NCBI GenBank assembly: GCA_025642065.1
Contig: JAODUP010000278.1
Location: forward strand, 1-64,000
Source of the DNA: Paralvinella palmiformis
Taxonomy: Eukaryota; Annelida; Polychaeta; Terebellida; Alvinellidae
Length of the DNA: 64,000 nt
Direction: 5' to 3'
Both the position numbers and the translations under genes were made by a program. The notes below the pieces were generated by a model. It was not told the DNA's origin and ran no database searches. It saw only the letters and a list, made by a program, of their open reading frames with translations. Shown here piece by piece: positions 46,097 to 56,495 of the stretch; within the stretch, counting starts at the first letter, position 1; the number at the start of each line of letters is the position of its first letter.

Positions 46097-49000
46097 ATGT
46101 TACATATAATAAAGGCGTGGGCTCAGGTTTTCGTGATGTTTATAATTCTTACAGAATTATGACCAAACGACTACTACCTAAATATAATTTTTTAAATATA
46201 TATTAGTACATATATAACGCAGCTATAACTGGAAATAAAGCATATATATCAGTACATATAATATCTATTATGCTAATAATTCTAATACCTCCGACAATAA
46301 CAGAAATAATAGTATTTTCACTCAGCCCAAAATAGCACGACTAGTTTCGGTTATAAGAAACCTTTATCAAGTGCATGTGTGTGTGTGTGTGTGTGTGCGT
46401 GTGTTCGTGTGTGTGTGCGTGCGTGTGTGCGTGCGTGTGTGTTATTAGTATCTTGTTGTTGTTGTTGTTGCAGTGGTAGTTTTCGTTGTTGTTTTTCTTG
46501 ATAATCATTGTCTGAGATAATTAAGTCGAAATAAGGTATTTCCTTAATCAGGAAAGATCAGAGGCAGCTTGACATATGATTAATTACTATTAAATAATAG
46601 TTAAGGTGAGTTGGGGTGAGGTGAGGCAAGGCGAGTTGTTTAACATGGGCACTGGGACCACACGGGATATACCTCCGAGAAACAAATCCTAGACACAGAG
46701 CGGTAACCCAGATTCGAGCTCACAACTTGCAGGTTCGCGGCACCTTTCTCTAATCGTTGCACCCTACAGCTAAATAAGAAGATCCCACTTTAGCCGGATC
46801 CACGCCACGTACACAGACCAAGTTTGGTGAATGGCGGTGGGTTCGGTGTACACGTTAACTGTAGGTAGGTCCAACCTGCCTTTCCAACCTGTCTTGGTCT
46901 TTAGATATAGACACTCTCTGACGTGCATCAGTTCACCGAACGAGCAGGTGAAAAGTTCGCAGCGGCTTAGCGTATTCGAAATGGGAACCTCTCATTTTCT
47001 ACACCTTAACTACTGAGCCACCACGAGCCTTATAATATAATTCTAAAACAAGTACAGCCTTACGGGGAGAAGGAGATTTACCACTTGAGGACATCTGCTA
47101 TCCAGTTAGGATCATCTTAGTTGCGTAAGACCGAAATGTCTTCGGAATAATCGATTACCTATCAGAAGACTTTGAGATAATCAATCACTTTATGCTAATA
47201 CGAACAGAGTGCTGTTCGGGCGACTCGGATAAAACATAAATAACTAAAAATATCAAATACCAATCAATCCTTGAAGCACCCCCCCCCCCAACGCTACTGA
47301 TCATTCTTCTACAAACCAAACGACCCATCAAAGGTATACATTATATTTCGGCCAAGTGTAACTTATATTTGATCCATTTTACTTCGGTCTAAATATATTA
47401 CTATAATAGACCTTGTCAGTTAAGCCAATGACATCTGGCGACAGGATTTAGAACTACTACAATCGGGTCGTGTTAATCGCAGTCTGGATCCCCGGTTCCT
47501 TTTCAGTGTGTACGCCAGATATTTTAACGATCATTGCCGGTGATAATATTCCACGATTCCAACAGTCAGTAAAGGAAAATGAAAGATAAGGTGATATTTA
47601 GTATATTTCTATTCAAAGACAAATTGGAAGTTCTATGTGGTAGTTCGCAGAACACATTTCCTGTGTACAAGTGGATTCGTAGCGAAAGTTTACGTATAGG
47701 TAGTGGCTTTCCCATAGTGTTTCTTCAATACACATCTTTGGCCATTTATAATAATATCGAAAATGGACAAGACAGTTGTAATACTATCATTTTACCAGGA
47801 CAATTCAGAGATATCTTCAACAATTTGTTTTATTTGTGGTAATTTTCCGTGTAGAATCGTCTAGCAGTAGGCTCATGGCGCATGCGCATGTCAGTGATAA
47901 TGCGCCGGCATAGATGGCATAATTCTAATAAACAAACGGGTTTGCTATTTGGATCGAAAATACTCATCAAATCGGAGACATAATGTGTTACACAAAAGTA
48001 TTGATTGATAGAGCAATAATCTGGCATTGACATATTGCATTTGGGTATTATTTCTCGTGAATTAACGCGAACCATGAGTTGATTTTAAAATCATAAAAAT
48101 GTAAACAAACCCGGTCTGTCCCCATTTCAATTTTCAAGCGATAACCGATACTAGCGGACTTCGCTAAAGAAATATTTACTCTCGTCTTTTTCATAATAAC
48201 AACATTTAATAATGGAATATGCTGAACAACAAGAAACTAATCTATCACTAGAAGGTGTTTCCTATCTCAATTCCAAATGTATTACGGAGTAGATCGTTGT
48301 TCAAACCGAGATTTTCAGAACAAGAATCCGATCTACATTGAAAACGATGAAATTCCGCCTCCGCTGCTCTGTGCGGTGACCCATGGGTAGATTGGACGGA
48401 CGCAGTTTCGTAAAATAGATGACTGTGGGGAGATAGGTTTGGGTGACATCGTAATCTAGAAAAGATTTTTTGCGAATGGCCTTAATCAGTGGGAACCCCC
48501 GCTCCCCTAAAAATGGTGTTTAAATGTTCAACATCGGATATAATGTTATATCACATACCCGAGAGAAGTGTTTCACAACCTCAATGTACTCGCAATAATC
48601 TTCTAAATAGTCTTTTATTCGGTGTTACTGGATGATTGATGATTGATATTTTACGGCCACGTTTATGCACATGGTAGGCTAAATGGGCCGAGCGACCTCC
48701 AGATGTAATGAAGCGAAGTCAAAGATGATACACCCTTCAGCTATGCCCACGCCGAAATTCGAAGTTGGACCACGGTATTAGTGGATCGCGAACACTTACA
48801 CGATACGCCGAGCAGCGCCAGTCCCCAAACCACACTCCATATCCATCCAACCAGGATAACTGGCACCAGGATCAGCTGTAATATCCCGACGAGGAGGCAA
48901 ATACCACAACCTTGGAATTTTTCCTTCGCTGGCCAAGCATTAGGGTTGGTACAACAGAAAATGCCGAAACCGGCTAATATGGTACCTGAAAGTAAAGAAG

Positions 49001-51228
49001 TACACTAACAATAAGGTGACGATGCTTCCCAGCCAGGTAACACTTAATATAACAATGAATAAAAACATCTGGTAGTCAAAACTAAATTATTATTATTATT
49101 ATTATTTGATTATCTCTTACTTATTTCTTCCCTAGCTCACCGGTGCCTATGTAAACTAATATTCATCTGAAACGTAATCTAAATTTTAATTTTTCTTAAA
49201 AATGTTTTTAAAATAATTTTTTCTTGGCTGAGTCCTGTTCTTCGTGGTGATCTTATTACATATTGGGCCTTGTGATTCATTCAATAATTAATTTTTGCAG
49301 ATCTCATCGAATCGCCCAAACGAATCGACGATAGGGAGCGCTGCGAACCAGTATTAATGGTTAGATCATAAGAAGAGCGAAGGGTGTGTAACAAAAACGA
49401 GATCCATGGAAGCCCAAAATTACAGCAACAAAAACCTGGAAAACATTGCTAACTTATTGTCCACCAAAAAGCCACAAACTGGTGCCCGTTTCTTTTTCGA
49501 TAGATCTTAACACGAACCAAACGAAGACATTCGATCTTTTACTAACGGCAGCTCCATTGTTGGTCGTAATTGTAAATTGAAATGTGCTTTGTTCTGGGGA
49601 CACCTCCAACATAAATCCCCCCCCTCCTAGACCGCCCCCACCCTCTATATGGGGTCTGGATGTAGAGCTAACTGAATCTTTCCTTTGGTTGGTACAAATT
49701 TAATTTGTTTTTTTGTGTGTGTCCTGACGAGGTAATATTTACTTTGTTTATAAAAGCTGACTTGGTTCTCGAAGAGTCGCACTGGTCTTGGTCCCAGAGA
49801 GTTGTGCTAACAAGGTACCAGCTAACAACATACCAGCTAATAACATACCACATGACAACATACCAGCTAACAACATACCACCTGGCAACATACCAACTAA
49901 CAACATATCACCTGACAACATACCAGCTGATAACATACCAGCTGACAACATACCAGCTAACAACAAACCACCTGACAACATACCAGCTAACAAGATACCA
50001 CCTGACAACATACCAGCTAACAACATACCAGCTGACAACATACCAGCTAACGACATACCACATGACAAAATATCAGCTAACAACATACCAGCTGACAACA
50101 TACCACATGACAACATACCAGCTAACAACATGCCACCTGACAACATACCAGCCATCAACATACCATCTGACAACATACCAGCTAACGACATACCACATTA
50201 CAACGTACCAGCTGACAACATACCACATGACAACATACCAGCTAACAAATTGCCACCTGACAACATACCAGCTAACAACGTACCAGCTAACAACATACCA
50301 GCTAACAACATACCAGCTAACAACATACCACATGACAGCATACCAGCTAACAACATACTACCTGACAATATACCAGCTAACAATATACCACCTGACAATA
50401 TACCACCTGACAACATACCAGCTAATAACATGCCACCTGACAACATCGTACATGCTTGATAACAACAAACCTTATCTGTTAAAATGAATTATTGTTTTGG
50501 ATTAGCCTGACCTCAGCAACTCCTATATTTTGGCATTTGTCAAATGTACTCTCTGTTCGATTATATGCAGTGTTCTTGCTTAACCTCCATCTTTGAGATT
50601 TGGGACTGGGGGAACGCCAATCGAACCCGGGACCTATTGATTTCTGATCCAGTGCGCTACCACTGGGCCACGAGTGCCTCTATTTATGTGTGAATGAATC
50701 TGTGTGTGTGTGCGCGTGCGTGCATATGTGATAGATTGCTCTCACCCTGTCTCTCCTTCGCTCTCTCGTTCACTCACTCACTGATTGGCTGACTGATTAA
50801 TTGACTGATTAACCGTATAACTCACTTACTCAATCACTGACTGACTAACTCACACACTCACCTAATCCAGGTAGTAGGATGTTTATCACTAAACACGTTA
50901 TCGCTATACACATATGCATCGGTGGCAAAGCAAGCTTAAGACAGTTGCTCATTTGTTCCTCACTAGAGAGCGTTGTTGACACCGAGTCGTACTCGCTAAC
51001 GACCTCTGGCGACCTGCCTCGCGTTAAGTCGATCCTAGGTAACTGATATGTCCTGTTCGTGTTGACATTCGACGCGTGGACTAATCTAGAGTGTCCCGTC
51101 GCCTCGCGCGGAGAGTATCCCGGTGGCACGTCACTCGTCTCCAGACGTCTGTGATCCAGAGCTTGCTCATAACTCGGCGGTAACTCGTCGGGAATGGCCG
51201 GTGGCGTTCCTAAATAACTATCAGTCAT
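45212..51228 (-). CDS. stum: stum/SPEC3-family membrane protein, 3 exons, predicted 258 aa
   Basis: Stum is required for mechanosensory transduction in Drosophila neurons; the sea urchin relative SPEC3 is ciliary (family knowledge). Exons on the - strand: 51228-50862, 48985-48800 and 45435-45212, with phase 1 at both junctions and GT..AG borders. Domain order: a proline-rich cytosolic N-terminus with PPSY (17-20) and PPGY (35-38); the Stum domain from about 100, with CIAITCLVINILLPGLGTIL, FCCTNPNAW (132-140), and a second hydrophobic stretch LLVGILQLILVPVILVGWIW then SVVWG (153-176); and an acidic then proline-rich C-terminus (DNDEDEEADTRI, TPPPPPSGSEMPDIEG). LNILVPGLGT..., C-C and Q....GWIWS.WG are the family marks. 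Exon 3 is assigned by phase, open frame and the GC-rich coding look, with less family similarity; another exon could lie in the 3.4-kb intron 2. The vertebrate symbol would be STUM. Confidence 0.85.
45442..45480. repeat. (ATA)n microsatellite
   Basis: AAT/ATA trinucleotides just 5' of the stum exon 3 acceptor on the transcribed strand. Confidence 0.9.
45500..45770. repeat. (ATC)n-rich imperfect microsatellite
   Basis: Imperfect ATC/ATT trinucleotides. The Met/Ile frame across it on the - strand is spurious. Confidence 0.9.
46046..46094. repeat. (GT)n microsatellite
   Basis: About 24 GT units in stum intron 2. Confidence 0.92.
46372..46442. repeat. (GT)n/(GTGC)n microsatellite
   Basis: GT run with regular GCGTGT changes. 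Confidence 0.9.
46970..47032 (-). repeat. tRNA-like SINE head
   Basis: The reverse complement reads GGCTCGTGGTGGCTCAGTAG then GAGGTTCCCATTTCGAATA: worn A and B boxes. Not a tRNA gene. Confidence 0.45.
47580..47842 (+). other. unassigned 87-codon frame in stum intron 2
   Basis: Opens MKDKVIFSIFLFKDKLEVLC and ends in NLFYLW. No family recognised. It lies antisense to stum, so either chance or an unrecognised nested gene or exon. Confidence 0.15.
47878..47887. promoter_or_regulatory. perfect NRF1-type palindrome
   Basis: GCGCATGCGC, the core of the NRF1/EWG consensus, inside stum intron 2 in a slightly CG-richer stretch (47860-47915). Confidence 0.35.
48631..48780 (-). repeat. SINE family 1, head-truncated copy
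   Basis: On the - strand: GGAGGTCGCTCGGCCCATTT, AGCCTACCATGTGCATAAAC, GTGGCCGTAAAATATCAATC. It lies inside stum intron 2 about 20 bases from the exon 2 donor. Confidence 0.8.
48800..48985 (-). CDS. stum: stum exon 2
   Basis: 186 bases after TACTTTCAG; residues 123-184, the core of the Stum domain (GTILAGFGIFCC ... GWIWSVVWGLALLGVS). Donor GTAAGT. A SINE lies about 20 bases past the donor. Confidence 0.92.
49806..50455. repeat. 15-bp minisatellite, about 43 copies
   Basis: The unit is built on AACATACCAGCTAAC with variants (ACCTG, CATGA, GCTGA in the middle). Since 15 is a multiple of 3, several frames stay open on both strands (a 260-codon TYQLT-type frame and a 223-codon NIPAN-type frame on +, Met/Leu/Gly-rich ones on -). 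It lies in stum intron 1. Confidence 0.95.
50605..50685 (-). repeat. tRNA-derived SINE head
   Basis: The reverse complement reads CTCGTGGCCCAGTGGTAGCG then GGTCCCGGGTTCGATTGG, strong A and B boxes. The acceptor ends do not pair well, so a SINE or pseudo-tRNA is favoured. Confidence 0.5.
50862..51228 (-). CDS. stum: stum exon 1 with start codon
   Basis: ATG at 51228-51226; 122 codons plus one base; ends INILLPGL before the donor GTGAGT. Confidence 0.85.
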
Positions 51229-51729
51229 GGTCGTTCTTCCGGATCAGGGCGATCCTCCGTAATAGGGCGATGACCTCGTTGACAAACTCCGAAACAGCCG
51301 AACGAGCCACCACCAATCTATAACTCGCCAATTATAGTACACAACTCCGCTAGTTTATTGTTGTTTAAAGCCGAGTGGCAGCCTTAAGTCATAGCTGGAT
51401 TATTAAACAAACAAAGTCTGGGTCATTGACCCGTGTCCGTTGTATATCCTCCAGTGTGTAAGTAAAGAATCATCAATGAACCGTGAATCAATCATGCTGA
51501 TTAGACATAATATGTTGACATTTTCCGGACGATAATAAGTGGTGTTATAACACTCTTAGACGTGCGTTCTGCGTCGACACGTATATAGGTGTGTGTGTGT
51601 GTGTGTCGTTGTATGGGGTCTGTTGCTATGTACTGGCCGTCGTAAGAGCGTTTGTTTGATGAAGTGTCATTTTGCGAGACAATTACACACAACGGCGCCA
51701 TAAACTACGCCGGGGGAAATATGGTGCAC
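51229..51729 (-). promoter_or_regulatory. stum upstream region
   Basis: 500 bases between the stum start codon and the 46-bp minisatellite. The first 100 bases are CG-richer. No TATA box or other clear motif was seen. Confidence 0.35.
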
Positions 51730-52527
51730 GGACAAATGCCCACCGGACAAATGGTCACCAATAAAGTGAGATATTGGACAAATGCCCACCGGACAAATGG
51801 TCACCAATAAAGTGAGATATTGGACAAATGCCCACCGGACAAATGGTCACCAATAAAGTGAGATATTGGACAAATGCCCACCGGACAAATGGTCACCAAT
51901 AAAGTGAGATATTGGACAAATGCCCACCGGACAAATGGTCACCAATAAAGTGAGATATTGGACAAATGCCCACCGGACAAATGGTCACCAATAAAGTGAG
52001 ATATTGGACAAATGCCCACCGGACAAATGGTCACCAATAAAGTGAGATATTGGACAAATGCCCACCGGACAAATGGTCACCAATAAAGTGAGATATTGGA
52101 CAAATGCCCACCGGACAAATGGTCACCAATAAAGTGAGATATTGGACCAATGCCCACCGGACAAATGGTCACCAATAAAGTGAGATATTGGACAAATGCC
52201 CACCGGACAAATGGTCACCAATAAAGTGAGATATTGGACAAATGCCCACCGGACAAATGGTCACCAATAAAGTGAGATATTGGACAAATGCCCACCGGAC
52301 AAATGGTCACCAATAAAGTGAGATATTGGACAAATGCCCACCGGACAAATGGTCACCAATAAAGTGAGATATTGGACAAATGCCCACCGGACAAATGGTC
52401 ACCAATAAAGTGAGATATTGGACAAATGCCCACCGGACAAATGGTCAACAATAAAGTGAGATATTGGACAAATGCCCACCGGACAAATGGTCACCAATAA
52501 AGTGAGATATTGGACAAATGCCCACCA
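51730..52527. repeat. 46-bp minisatellite, about 17 near-identical copies
   Basis: The unit is GGACAAATGCCCACC + GGACAAATGGTCACC + AATAAAGTGAGATATT; the first two 15-base parts are themselves a duplication. Only single-base differences are seen across 800 bases (CCAATGCCC near 52147, GTCAACAAT near 52446). Confidence 0.97.
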
Positions 52528-52909
52528 AAAATAAAAATATTAAACCAAAACAACTTTTTTTTATATTTCCATTTTTATAATATATAATTTTATATTATGT
52601 AATTGTTAGGCTTTACAATATTAAAGTATAATGTCAAAATTTCCAAATATTATATTCCTAATACTACCACTAATATTTTTGTCAACAGATTATCAATCAA
52701 AGCAATATGTTTTCAATTAAAGTTCTTTTCTATAGAATTTAACTGAAGCCTTTATAGAAGTCATGTAAATTAAATGTAATGAACTTGAACTGAGAACATC
52801 AAAGTTCTCGTATGTTGATAATTAGGAATACTTTATTGAAGCCATGTAATATTTAGGTTTCTTTATACACGTAATATCAATTGCAATGTTCTATATTGTC
52901 TTTTATAAA
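52528..52909. other. AT-rich spacer, nothing recognised
   Basis: No coding or repeat family seen. Confidence 0.5.
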
Positions 52910-52941
52910 TTGTATCCATGATTGCAATCATATAATATTCA
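52910..52941. repeat. outer inverted repeat, left arm
   Basis: 32 bases perfectly inverted at 55056-55087; contains the palindrome ATGATTGCAATCAT. Confidence 0.9.
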
Positions 52942-54397
52942 AAATATAGTTAATAAATCATTATCTCTGGGTGTTTTCCCAAGATCCATGAAAGCTGCCC
53001 TTGTAAAACCATTAATAAAAAACCACACTATGGACTGTAATATTCTAAACAATTACAGACCTGTTTCAAATCTTACATTTTTATCTAAAGTTATAGAAAA
53101 GGCAGTTGCTTTCCATCTAAACAAATATTTAATCAATAATAACCTTAATGAATCACTACAGTCTGCCTATAAAAGTGGTCACAGCACTGAAACAGCCTTG
53201 GTTCGAGTGAAAAATGATATTATGATGTCAATTGATCAAGGTAAGCCAGTAATACTTGTTCTTCTGGACCTGTCTGCTGCATTTGATACAGTTGACCATA
53301 ATGTACTTTTCTCTAGGTTAAAAGACATGTTTGGTCTGTCAGGTAGAGTACTTGAATGGTTTAGATCCTATCTGGAACAACGCTCCCAGAGAGTGTCTGT
53401 TCATGGTATTTTATCTGACATTCAGTTTTTGTTATCTGGTGTACCACAGGGTTCAGTTCTTGGTCCTCTGGTTTTCACAATGTATACCCGTCCTCTTGGG
53501 ATCATTGCGCAGCGATATGGGATTAAATATCACTTGTATGCTGATGACACACAGCTGTATATATCACTGGATCCTGACAATGAGTTAAATTTCTCCTCTT
53601 CCTTGAAGAATTTAGAACATTGTATTGCCGATATCCGGCTATGGATGACTCAAAATCTTCTAAAACTAAATGATAATAAAACAAATATTTTATATTTGGC
53701 ATCACCACATTGTGTTAAATCCCTAAAGACACCAACATTACAGATGGGTACATCTTCGATTACCCCTAATGGGTCAGTAAAAAATCTAGGGGTTATTTTT
53801 GACCAATGTATTAACATGCATGAACATGTCACATCAGTATGCCGAGCTGCCTACTACCATCTTAAGAACATCCACTGTTTAAAAGCATTCTTGACACAAG
53901 AATCACTTTTAACTGTAGTTCATGCCTTTGTTACATCTCGTATAGACTATTGTAACTCCCTGTTATATGTCATATCTGATTATAACATTAATCGCCTTCA
54001 GCGAATTCAGAATAGTGCAGCTCGCATTGTAACAAATACTAGAAAATATGATCATATTACCCCAATTCTTCAAAAACTACATTGGCTACCTGTTAGACAG
54101 CGTATCCATTTTAAGATTCTGTTAATAACTTATAAATCTATTAATGATATGGCACCAGAATACCTGTGTGAACTGGTTTCCATTAGAAAGTCATCCCGAA
54201 AACTCATGTCATCCAGTCAGATACTATTGCAGGTGCCAGTGTCTCGGCTCAAGTCATATGGTGATTGTGCGTTTAGTGTTGCAGCCCCCAATTTGTGGAA
54301 TAAGTTGCCAGCAAATATTAGAAATTCGTCGTCTCTTGGAAATTTTAAGTCTCTTCTAAAAACACACCTATTTAAGGTCGCTTTCACAGATAAATAA
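52922..54397 (+). CDS. CR1/L2-type LINE reverse transcriptase, 5'-truncated, 491 codons
   Basis: RNA-directed DNA polymerase of a non-LTR retrotransposon, active at target-primed reverse transcription (family knowledge). RT blocks in order: NNYRPVSNLTFLSKVIEK (43-60), [12 protein letters not shown] (115-126, first catalytic Asp), GVPQGSVLGPL (173-183), YADDTQLYIS (206-215, catalytic DD), VKNLGVIFD, and the CR1/L2-type C-terminal marks LHWLPVRQRIHFKILLITYK and LWNKLPANIRNSSSLGNFKS. No stop or frameshift in 491 codons. The endonuclease domain is absent, and the first codon is not ATG, so the protein start is lost by 5' truncation and the copy is not expected to move on its own. The intact frame suggests a recent insertion. 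An internally deleted relative lies at 61893-62579. Confidence 0.93.
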   Translation: MQSYNIQNIVNKSLSLGVFPRSMKAALVKPLIKNHTMDCNILNNYRPVSNLTFLSKVIEKAVAFHLNKYLINNNLNESLQSAYKSGHSTETALVRVKNDIMMSIDQGKPVILVLLDLSAAFDTVDHNVLFSRLKDMFGLSGRVLEWFRSYLEQRSQRVSVHGILSDIQFLLSGVPQGSVLGPLVFTMYTRPLGIIAQRYGIKYHLYADDTQLYISLDPDNELNFSSSLKNLEHCIADIRLWMTQNLLKLNDNKTNILYLASPHCVKSLKTPTLQMGTSSITPNGSVKNLGVIFDQCINMHEHVTSVCRAAYYHLKNIHCLKAFLTQESLLTVVHAFVTSRIDYCNSLLYVISDYNINRLQRIQNSAARIVTNTRKYDHITPILQKLHWLPVRQRIHFKILLITYKSINDMAPEYLCELVSIRKSSRKLMSSSQILLQVPVSRLKSYGDCAFSVAAPNLWNKLPANIRNSSSLGNFKSLLKTHLFKVAFTDK

Positions 54398-54540
54398 TTA
54401 TTATCTTTTAAATCATTACAGGGTTTTTACAGACATTATTTGGGGTATTATTAAATTACATATTATTTGTACAGCGCCTTTGAATGGCTCCTGTTAGTAA
54501 GGGCGCTTTATTAAATATACATTATTATTATTATTATTAA
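52935..54540 (+). mobile_element. 5'-truncated CR1/L2-type LINE copy
   Basis: Reverse transcriptase frame plus a 140-base 3' region with a GCGCCTTTGAATGG...AAGGGCGC stem-like end and an (ATT)n tail at 54522-54540, as is typical of L2/CR1 tails. The sequence ATTGCAATCAT occurs on both sides (52921-52931 and 54551-54561) and could reflect a target duplication, though ten bases intervene on the right. Confidence 0.88.
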
Positions 54541-54710
54541 GGCTTAGTTCATTGCAATCATGATCTACAAAAAATATATAAAAAGATGCCAATAATATCA
54601 TAATGTCATTTTGGTAAAATTCTGAATCTCTTTATTGGCATAATATATCTGAAGCTGACACAATATATATTAACAAATTATTGCTGTGATGTCTTGTTGA
54701 AGTTTTGGGG

Positions 54711-54742
54711 TAGGAACCCCTGGCTGTCGCCTATTGGGCACA
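54711..54742. repeat. dispersed motif matching the 26236 minisatellite unit
   Basis: GAACCCCTGGCTGTCGCCTA then TTGGGCACAGCC, compare the minisatellite GACCCCTACATGGCCGTCGG then CTATTAGACACAGCC. Confidence 0.5.
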
Positions 54743-54834
54743 GCCACCTGGTGTTGGCTACTGTTGTTGTGACGAATGGCGTACTATGCAATGTTTAGTA
54801 TGGTGGAACCTCAGTTTAGTATAGAAGTCAATTT

Positions 54835-54985
54835 CGGAGGAGAAAAAACCTTACCAGTTGCCTGGTTGGACTAAAACCTCCTCCTACTATAATGTCGCGG
54901 CCGGGAACCTCCGGCCTCCCGAACAGCACGGATTATGGGTACGGGGGCCCAAGCTCTTATCCACTAGTCCATAGGGGTGGTCTGA
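54835..54985 (-). repeat. SINE family 2-like segment inside the TIR element
   Basis: On the - strand: ATGGACTAGTGGATAAGAGC (A box), GGAGGTTCCCGGCCGCGAC (B box), ATTATAGTAGGAGGAG, CCAACCAGGCAACTGGTAAG. It matches the head and middle of 11890-12165. Confidence 0.65.
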
Positions 54986-55055
54986 TAGAGGTTTATATAT
55001 ATATATAAACCTTTTTATATATTTTTGTGGATCAAGATTGCAATGAACGAAGCCC

Positions 55056-55087
55056 TGAATATTATATGATTGCAATCATGGATACAA
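55056..55087. repeat. outer inverted repeat, right arm
   Basis: Perfect inverse of 52910-52941. Confidence 0.9.
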
Positions 55088-56454
55088 TAAAAAGCCAGAC
55101 GGGTGGGAAAAAATATGTGTTGATGGTCATATGTACGTGAAGAAGATTGCTAAGAAGGATTGGATCAGATGGGTGTGTGTTATATTGAAGGTTGCAAGGA
55201 TGCAGTGATCTGATGTGACAGAGATTCACTCATGTCATATACACGACCATTCTGCTGATGAATAATAACAGTTTTTGAAATGTGAATTCCTGAATATCAA
55301 TTAACTCCCGTTCTGAATGTCTATAAATATAATATACATGCTAGAATGTAAATAAATGAAAAGGATTCGTTTAATTTTGTCGTTTGTTTCTTTTTTCCAT
55401 CTACTGTTTCTTCTTTTATTTTTGGTGGTTGTCGTATTCCGATGTTAACAGTGGACGCCAGAGGTCGCTGGCAGAAGCACTCTTCGAACGGTTTGACGTG
55501 TGGTCGATATTTAAGTTCTGCCCATCTTAAGTATCATTGACACTTTGTTCACAGACGGTCACCTTGTATACATAAGTGTCTGGTTGATACACCGTGCTGT
55601 CTATTTAACTACGTCCAGAGGAAACGATCGCTTAAAATATACCGTGAGTGGCTGTAATGATGGTCAGTGCTGTTAAAATATTTAAATAAACACGAAACAC
55701 AAGTGTTACTAACGCTGTAGATAGTGTAACAATCTCTAACTTTGACACATTCAAAGGCAAACGTGGAGATGCAAATCTTTATTACGGTACAGTAATAAAT
55801 AAGAGTAAAACAAAAACCCTGTTAAGAGAAAATATAATTACAATAGTATCACAGGTAGTAAAACGATTATTAAGTATGAAAGTATAGACCTCCGTGATAA
55901 TTTCACCATTACTTGAGTTCAGTTTCACCATTACAAGTGTCATAATTATAAAGGTTCACATATCCGATATACAAATACGCTGACCCGGAAAACAATTATC
56001 CTGAGTTTTGTTGTACTGTCTAGAATAAAGCTGGATCGTGCAAGTCTGGATTAAAGTAAAACAACAAACACTAACTTCATAGAAATATATCTGAAGAAGG
56101 GTATATTAGGCAATTGCGAAGACATTATGTTAAAATAAATTATTACTAATCGGTATAAATTATTTACAAACGCAAACTACGACTGACAAACAATGTGCTT
56201 TTCTGAGAAATGAAGGTCATGAGAACTGAACCCAATAAATTGTCATAAAAAGCACCAGATATTTATGATCATTAATGTACTGTCGGTGGAGTTCTAATAC
56301 TGTAGTTACTTATAAATATATTACATCTACCTGATATTCATTCAGCGTAAAGAGATCATTTGTGAAACAAAGCCAGGCTTAGCATATTTAGTGCTCTGAT
56401 GCCGTGTCTACGGCATCAAATGCTTGAAAAAGGACGATTACCTGTTTTGTTTTT
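55088..56454. other. unassigned sequence
   Basis: No gene recognised. A short perfect hairpin (TGATGCCG...CGGCATCA) lies at 56397-56418. Confidence 0.5.
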
Positions 56455-56460
56455 CGGGAA

Positions 56461-56495
56461 GAATCCCCAGGCTGTCGCTTATTCGGCACAGCCTT
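56461..56495. repeat. dispersed motif matching the 26236 minisatellite unit
   Basis: GAATCCCCAGGCTGTCGCTT then ATTCGGCACAGCC. Confidence 0.45.

Larger units (their letters stand above)
54541..55054. mobile_element. non-autonomous TIR element (MITE-like), 514 bp
   Basis: The terminal inverted repeats of about 44 bases begin GGCTTAGTTCATTGCAATCA on the left. The right end, inverted, begins GGCTTCGTTCATTGCAATCT. Both continue into GATC[TC]ACAAAAA and TATATAAAAAG. No transposase frame inside. It abuts the LINE (ATT)n tail and carries SINE family 2-like sequence internally. Confidence 0.75.

Noticed and set aside
49705..50487. 260-codon TYQLT-repeat protein
   Set aside because: It lies in a stum intron, coincides with a 15-base minisatellite that opens several frames at once, and has only short non-repeat ends.
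50605..50685. true tRNA gene on the - strand
   Set aside because: Good A and B boxes but the acceptor stem does not pair convincingly; treated as a SINE head. A covariance-model tRNA search would settle it.
51730..52527. CRISPR-like regular direct repeats
   Set aside because: The whole 46-base unit, including any would-be spacer, is identical between copies, and the genome is eukaryotic; it is a minisatellite.
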